Shown in pieces: positions 61,201 to 64,000 of a stretch of 64,000 bases of DNA. A program made the translations under genes and the position numbers. Position 1 is the stretch's first letter; the number at the start of each line of letters is the position of its first letter. Source of the stretch: Protea cynaroides (Eukaryota > Streptophyta > Magnoliopsida > Proteales > Proteaceae); assembly GCA_028583415.1 (NCBI GenBank), contig CM053272.1, forward strand, positions 46,034,685 through 46,098,684. The letters run 5' to 3'. Below the pieces are notes generated by a model. It did no database searches, was not told the DNA's origin, and saw only the letters and a list, made by a program, of their open reading frames with translations.

Positions 61201-62866
61201 TGTTGGAGACGTCACCATAAACCCACCAAATTGCAGGGCTTTTCATTAAACATATAATTTATCCTCATTCCACTATGTGGCTGTTGTTTGTTTGTTTATT
61301 TATTTCTGCAGGCAGCATTCCTGACATGCATGGTGGAACCTGATGTTGCTGCTGCTTCAACCCGTAGTTCACTGAAGGCTATTTCTGAGGATTCTCCAGG
61401 CATTCAGCTTGCTACGAGGCACTGTTTTGTTCTTGAAGATCCACCAGAGGACATGAAGGAACCCCATGTCTCTGAGAGGTGTGTGACTTGGTTATGGGTA
61501 TTTTATGGTTTAATTAGTGACACTTGGAGTGTTAGATCTGACCACTTTGTAGGAACTGCAGTGCTGTTGTTGAAATGGTTGATGCGGATGCCCAGAATAG
61601 AAACCAGGTTGAGGAAAACCAGGGGGAAAAAGTCCACAAGTCAAATTTGGATGGAAGTGATGCATCTAAGGATTCTTCTGTCAAGAAAATTGAGAATGCT
61701 GTTCCAAAAGAGGAGTCATGTGCTTCTCCTAAGGATTGTTCGACAGAGAAGCCATGTATTTCAAAGGCGCTAGATGAATTGGCCACTGAGAGGGTCACGA
61801 CAAGTTCTCAGGATAAGGTTTTACCAAGTACTCAGGCTGAGGTTGACCCTATTACTGTGAAAGAATCAAGTGAGCTAGCTATGCCCAGTGATGAAAAACC
61901 TAACTCGACAAAGGATGATTTAGTTTTGCCAGCGGAGGACCCACCAAGTTCTGTAAATAAATCAGTTGATGTAGGTTCAGTTATAGAGGCCACTCAAAAT
62001 TCAGAGGTGCCAAAGGCAGTTGATATGGAATCTGATCCAATTCCCTCTGAAGAGAAGGAGAAAGTTACTCAGCCGCTAGGTGCACCTAGTTCAATGGTTC
62101 ACCGTGGAATTGATGGAAATACTGGAGCTAATACAGGTTTGTATTGAGATCCTTATTCATTTTCTTTTTACCTCTTAGAATTTGTGATAGGAAAATTATG
62201 TTATATACTATTTATTTGTGGCAGGTTTGGTGCAAAGCCTTGACTTGGTGATATCAGCTATTTTCCTGATCATATTTCCCTGAATTTCTTGCAGATCAGG
62301 ATAATACAATATTGTTAGATTGTAAAAGAGAGAAGAAGTGCACCTTGATGGAAACCAAAGATCACCATAATGTAGATAAAGTAAAGCGTGCTGTGATAAC
62401 TGCTATCTCGGCTGCAGCTGTTAAGGCAAAGCTTCTTGCCAAGCAAGAAGAAGACCAAATACGACAGCTTACAACCTTGTTGATTGAGAAGCAGGTATCC
62501 TCATAGGCAGACAGGTAGTGATGTTTATCTTTTATTGTTTACTGTGTTTTGATTTTGATCTTTCATCCACTGCAGGTGCATAAGTTGGAAACCAAGTTGG
62601 CTTTCTTTTCTGAGATGGAAGGCATGATAATGAAGGTCAGGGAACAAATGGATCGGTCAAGGCAGAGACTTTACCAAGAGCGGGCCCAGATAATTGCCAC
62701 ACGACTGGGTTTACCTGCGTCCTCATCAAGAACATTACCACCTTCATATCCTAACAACAAAATCCCAATGGGCTATGCAAACTCGATGCTAAAGCAATTG
62801 CCAAGCATGAGCTCTTCAAAGCCTTCAGTTAAAAGAACCATGATGCCTTCGGCTTCTCTCCTGTGA
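41648..62866 (+). CDS. SWI3D: SWI/SNF chromatin-remodelling subunit SWI3D
   Basis: Nuclear core subunit of BAF-type SWI/SNF remodelers. Exons 41648-42167, 42424-42947, 60481-61197, 61312-61478, 61553-62136, 62295-62494 and 62576-62866 total 3003 nt (1000 residues plus stop), in phase throughout; plant SWI3D proteins are near this size. Order: Ala/Ser-rich start MEKGREGGAPAV; PRRRPGAPKRKANN basic patch; SWIRM domain (HAGWFSWTKIHPLEEHSMPS to DHWGLINFHPFP, about residues 170-265); ZZ finger (YHCNSCSADCSRKRYHCQKQ then DFDLCSECYNDG); SANT domain (WTDQETLLLLEALELYGENW, KTKAQCILHF); a NEES-type repeat tract; NPVMALAAFL; acidic low-complexity linker; conserved helices AVITAISAAAVKAKLLAKQE and QRLYQERAQIIATRLGLP. 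Intron 2 (17.5 kb) cuts the ZZ finger between HCQKQ and ADFDLC. The stop at 62864 precedes in-frame sequence matching the family's usual C-terminus. Confidence 0.95.
43395..43560 (-). mobile_element. RTE-type LINE 3' tail remnant
   Basis: The plus strand shows AACAACAATAACAACAAAGC followed by CTTATCCCAATTATATGGGG and TCGGTTACATAG. This is the well-known conserved 3' end of plant RTE LINEs and related SINEs on the minus strand, with the TTGTTGTTG-type tail at the low-coordinate end. No ORF remains. Confidence 0.6.
43700..43990 (+). mobile_element. LINE ORF2 fragment (between endonuclease and RT)
   Basis: Broken plus-strand frames read VKRWNKETFGSTGERK and, farther on, DGDGNKKLFHVLVN. These resemble the LK-WNKEVFG and EGDRNTKFFH-A-N motifs of plant LINEs, at the expected spacing. 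The copy is short and degenerate. Confidence 0.5.
43991..45838. other. Intronic DNA without recognisable genes
   Basis: The stretch is AT-rich. A GATCCAGATCTGGATC-type palindromic cluster lies at 44475-44530. ORFs at 45368-45714 show no family resemblance. Confidence 0.5.
46674..46716. repeat. GTTCACGTGAAC palindrome cluster, 3' LTR copy
   Basis: CTGTTCACGTGAACAG is a perfect palindrome centred on CACGTG, a G-box core. It occurs with neighbouring GCGTGAACAGTG words in the U3 side of the LTR. Confidence 0.75.
46793..48292 (-). CDS. Intact Ty3/gypsy-type Gag of the gag-only element
   Basis: The 499-residue ORF starts MAKESSNSPNQSNNPNDLVN, followed by a short heptad-like segment LVLQRLAKMDAKLDSMDG. 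The retrotransposon gag domain shows FHGRQDPEAFQDWLNALDDY, WWRNYKYS, KYLPRSF, and NNLRQGTMSMEDYVYRFDQL. A CCHC zinc knuckle CYHCNAYGHFARDC lies near residue 320. An acidic C-terminal part ends KTRGRSYF. No protease, RT or integrase follows. The start codon lies inside the primer-binding site sequence, and the stop abuts the polypurine tract, so the ORF spans essentially the whole internal region. The frame is intact, unlike every other retroelement ORF in the window. It would package element RNA if expressed. Confidence 0.93.
   Translation of the reverse strand: MAKESSNSPNQSNNPNDLVNLVLQRLAKMDAKLDSMDGRMSNLEELNHPRPARVEAPRREALNANLMPRRILRAPQRVPREEYHNPPYDDYDEPIRYQTHKVRMDLKEFHGRQDPEAFQDWLNALDDYFDWFSLPEPRKLQLARSKLVGGARDWWRNYKYSLMRSRREPTTWEEMKEELKEKYLPRSFQRRLHDQLNNLRQGTMSMEDYVYRFDQLCARSGSRDNDDQMISRFRLGLRPKLEKMGVVDIVSFNDCVDKAFQAEDLLKSTPKPTSSSYELKHPTPNSKVIVTTSHATPTTDKGKTPMIAAMDVQCYHCNAYGHFARDCPQKLKVNSLVAAIEANPDTQVCEPQSDDTSVPNTDVMDDSEDSYGIHIITSMVLIASKVDVDNFDAFTKALWIDNSDHSFDEDHGVMEKIAEDKELNKIVPMDTTIPFDFPQDVEHVDFVIPSKYLEESGPKVMDFLPTSQAQFKFQDQQMLPTDPSVVILHHYKTRGRSYF
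48290..48305 (-). promoter_or_regulatory. Primer-binding site of the gag-only element
   Basis: TTGGTATCAGAGCATG is complementary to the 3' end of plant initiator tRNA-Met. Its last three bases are the gag start codon. Confidence 0.85.
49073..49159. repeat. GTTCACGTGAAC palindrome cluster, expanded 5' LTR copy
   Basis: This has the same palindrome as the other LTR, but with extra TTCGCGTGAACAGTACCGCG-type units. It accounts for most of the 38-bp length difference between the LTRs. Confidence 0.75.
49233..49277. repeat. GA microsatellite
   Basis: About 22 GA units lie in the copia 3' LTR, directly beside the nested element. The matching site in the other copia LTR (55031-55056) is shorter. 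Confidence 0.9.
52783..53380. mobile_element. Terminal-inverted-repeat element nested in the copia gag-protease region
   Basis: The left end is GCCATGGTTCAAAATCTGGG; the right end, reverse complemented, is GCAAGGTTCAAATCTCGAAG. Both subterminal regions contain CGAGATCTCGAG palindromes. Copia coding on the two sides joins once it is removed (gag ...DDAPTLAPTL / APAPSSLA...DSGAS protease). It is about 600 bp with no ORF. The flanks both contain TAGGAGCA-like words, but a clean target duplication cannot be set because the host sequence is repetitive there. Confidence 0.65.
55440..57600. other. Intronic DNA without recognisable genes
   Basis: The sequence is AT-rich. A G/T low-complexity run lies at 55980-56025 and a poly-A at 56588-56600. 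The ORFs on both strands show no family resemblance. Confidence 0.5.
57612..57785 (+). mobile_element. tRNA-derived SINE
   Basis: AGTTAGCTCAGTGTTAAAGT resembles a tRNA A box, and AACCTGAGATTGAATTC lies at B-box position about 40 bp farther on. A short unrelated body and an A-rich tail (AAAATAAAAAACAAAAAG) follow. This is the layout of a plant SINE with an RNA polymerase III promoter. It is short and somewhat diverged. Confidence 0.55.
57942..58610. repeat. Tandem duplication of about 370 bp
   Basis: The unit beginning CTTCGAAGATACATTTGGTC and containing GGGCTGTCAACAGATCTGAA starts near 57948 and again near 58317. A partial copy of its last part (ATCTGATTTACCACTCACAT) adds a third piece at about 58248-58305. 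Confidence 0.85.
58930..59350 (+). mobile_element. LINE 3' end with RNase H remnant
   Basis: The plus strand reads ADSAEAEALWDAILLARL and later RYIPRTKNVRGQF in shifted frames. These are the AEA-A and R-NVRAD-LA motifs of the RNase H domain of plant L1-type LINEs. An A/T-rich tail with AATAATAAATT follows. The frame is broken. Confidence 0.65.
60838..61010 (+). repeat. 24-bp coding tandem repeat in SWI3D exon 3
   Basis: About seven imperfect units encode NEESK-(G/S/T)T(G/A) or close variants (for example SKGTGNEESKGTGNEES). The tract lies between the SANT domain and NPVMAL. It is acidic/Ser-rich and probably disordered. Confidence 0.85.
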
Positions 62867-62947
62867 AATTCATCTACACCCAATACTGTCACAAGTTTAA
62901 GTCATCCATCAAACCAGGACAAACTTTCTTCAGTTGGAACAAATTAA
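62867..62947 (+). other. In-frame continuation of SWI3D after the TGA stop
   Basis: Directly after TGA (62864-62866), the same frame stays open for 26 codons and ends QDKLSSVGTN-TAA. As I recall it, this closely matches the usual end of plant SWI3D (QDKLSSVGTK). The conserved tail has therefore been cut off by one stop codon in this copy. Confidence 0.75.
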
Positions 62948-64000
62948 TGATCCAATTACAGACTTGCTGATGTAATCTTTTTCCAGTTCTATACAGCGGC
63001 TCTGTAAGGTCTACTACCAACTATAACAAGTAAATACTTAATTGTTTTATTGGGAAAAGTTGAGTAGTACTTTGAAGAATGGCTTCCATTCTTTTCAATC
63101 TGTAATGTACTTGTAGCTCATTTGTGGAGGGTTGGACCCATGATCTGGTGGTCCTAGTCTTCACCCAGGAAATCTCCTAGGTTATTAGTCGGTCCAGATT
63201 GATGATCCTAATGTCTAAGCATCTAATCTTTGAATGTCAAATTTTTTTTGTATATTAAAATCCTGCAGATTAGTAATCATATTCAGTTGCTTCTTGATGT
63301 GAGGACCACGTGGATGGTGTTCCTTAACCCATTATCTTTATACTGAGTATAGATGGTAGAACCAGCATAGGAAGATGGACGTATCCAGTTTTTCAAGAAT
63401 ATTCTGGATTCCTATTCTGGATTCCTCTTGGTATTCATAAGGAATGGGCATCTTATTTTATTTATCTAACAATATTTTTTAGTGTTTCTTTTACGTTTCT
63501 TATAAGGGATAGAGATTCCAAATTCTGTTTTGTCTGCTGGTATGTCTGCCTGTAAAAGGCAAGCTGGAGCTTTGGTTGTAGTTAGGGTGGAAAACATTGG
63601 CATTGACACTGCTACTTCTTGGATATGTCTATTGTTGTTATTAAGGAATGTGTGTTTTAATTGTTTTCATTACAATATTCTTAGCATTTCTAATATGTTA
63701 TGATAAGATTATGATAAGGGATAGTGATTTCAGGTTTGGTTTCATTAGCTGGTACCTCTGCATGTATGTATAAGCATCATGGAGCTGTGGCTATAGTCAG
63801 GAATGCAAAACATTGCCAATCCTGTTGCTACTTCTCGAAGTTGATTCAAAATTCTTCCACATGTGAATCTTGCATCTTGTTCTTTGCATGAACTATTGAA
63901 AAAGGAAAGAAGTGTTCTTTTGGGATTCCTTGTCCTAGTTGGCCACCTTCACGAAGGAAGTTGATAAAAGGTTAATCCTGATCATCAGATTTGCTACCCC
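62948..64000. other. 3' flank of SWI3D
   Basis: This is probably 3' UTR followed by intergenic DNA; no gene is seen. Two similar stretches, about 63500-63640 and 63712-63845 (shared words AAGGGATAG, GCTGGTA, CATTG, GCTACTTCT), look like an old local duplication. Confidence 0.5.

Overview
The window is plant nuclear DNA, almost certainly from a flowering plant with long, transposon-filled introns. The evidence is GT-AG spliced genes of plant families, LTR retrotransposons primed by initiator tRNA-Met, plant-type LINEs, and inserted plastid and mitochondrial DNA. The species cannot be named from sequence alone.

Two real genes frame the window. On the minus strand (1-11538, running off the left edge) is a GYF-domain protein of the EXA1 type, with seven phase-consistent exons and a 7.5 kb first intron holding a LINE fragment and an inverted-repeat element. 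On the plus strand (41648-62866) is SWI3D, a SWI/SNF chromatin-remodelling subunit. Its seven exons give a 1000-codon frame with SWIRM, ZZ finger, SANT and C-terminal helical regions. A 17.5 kb intron splits the ZZ finger. Both genes contain an in-frame stop that is followed by, or can be spliced around into, plausible coding sequence.

Between the genes lies accessory DNA. 11.9-12.4 kb holds two hAT-like foldback elements with 8-bp target duplications; a third member lies at 41.1 kb. 13.9-24.2 kb is an organelle-rich block: a mitochondrial nad5 exon with intron (15.6-17.3 kb), a plastid rpl16-rpl14-rps8-infA-rpl36 cluster (17.45-19.3 kb), and loose Ty3/gypsy gag and integrase pieces. A 2.3 kb solo LTR with target duplication GCAGT is inserted in it. 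25.9-33.7 kb is a nest of three more LTRs of the same family (D split by B, B split by C). These LTRs share a repeated internal module, copy-specific arrays of GGTCGA-like palindromes, and a short conserved acidic, cysteine-containing reading frame.

34.5-39.9 kb has an AT-rich stretch, an HSBP-like gene fragment joined to unrelated repeat DNA, and a small unknown membrane-protein-like ORF interrupted by an 8-bp slippage repeat.

The SWI3D giant intron contains a degenerate Ty1/copia element (45844-55434, minus strand, target duplication ATATT). A young, very compact gag-only element (45904-49222, target duplication AGGAG) has inserted into its 3' LTR. The gag-only element has a 499-codon ORF filling almost all the space between primer-binding site and polypurine tract. 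LINE and SINE pieces and a 370-bp tandem duplication fill much of the rest.

The most novel-looking items are the long-LTR family with its modular repeats and conserved mini-ORF, the minimal gag-only retroelement, and the nonsense codon just before the conserved SWI3D tail.
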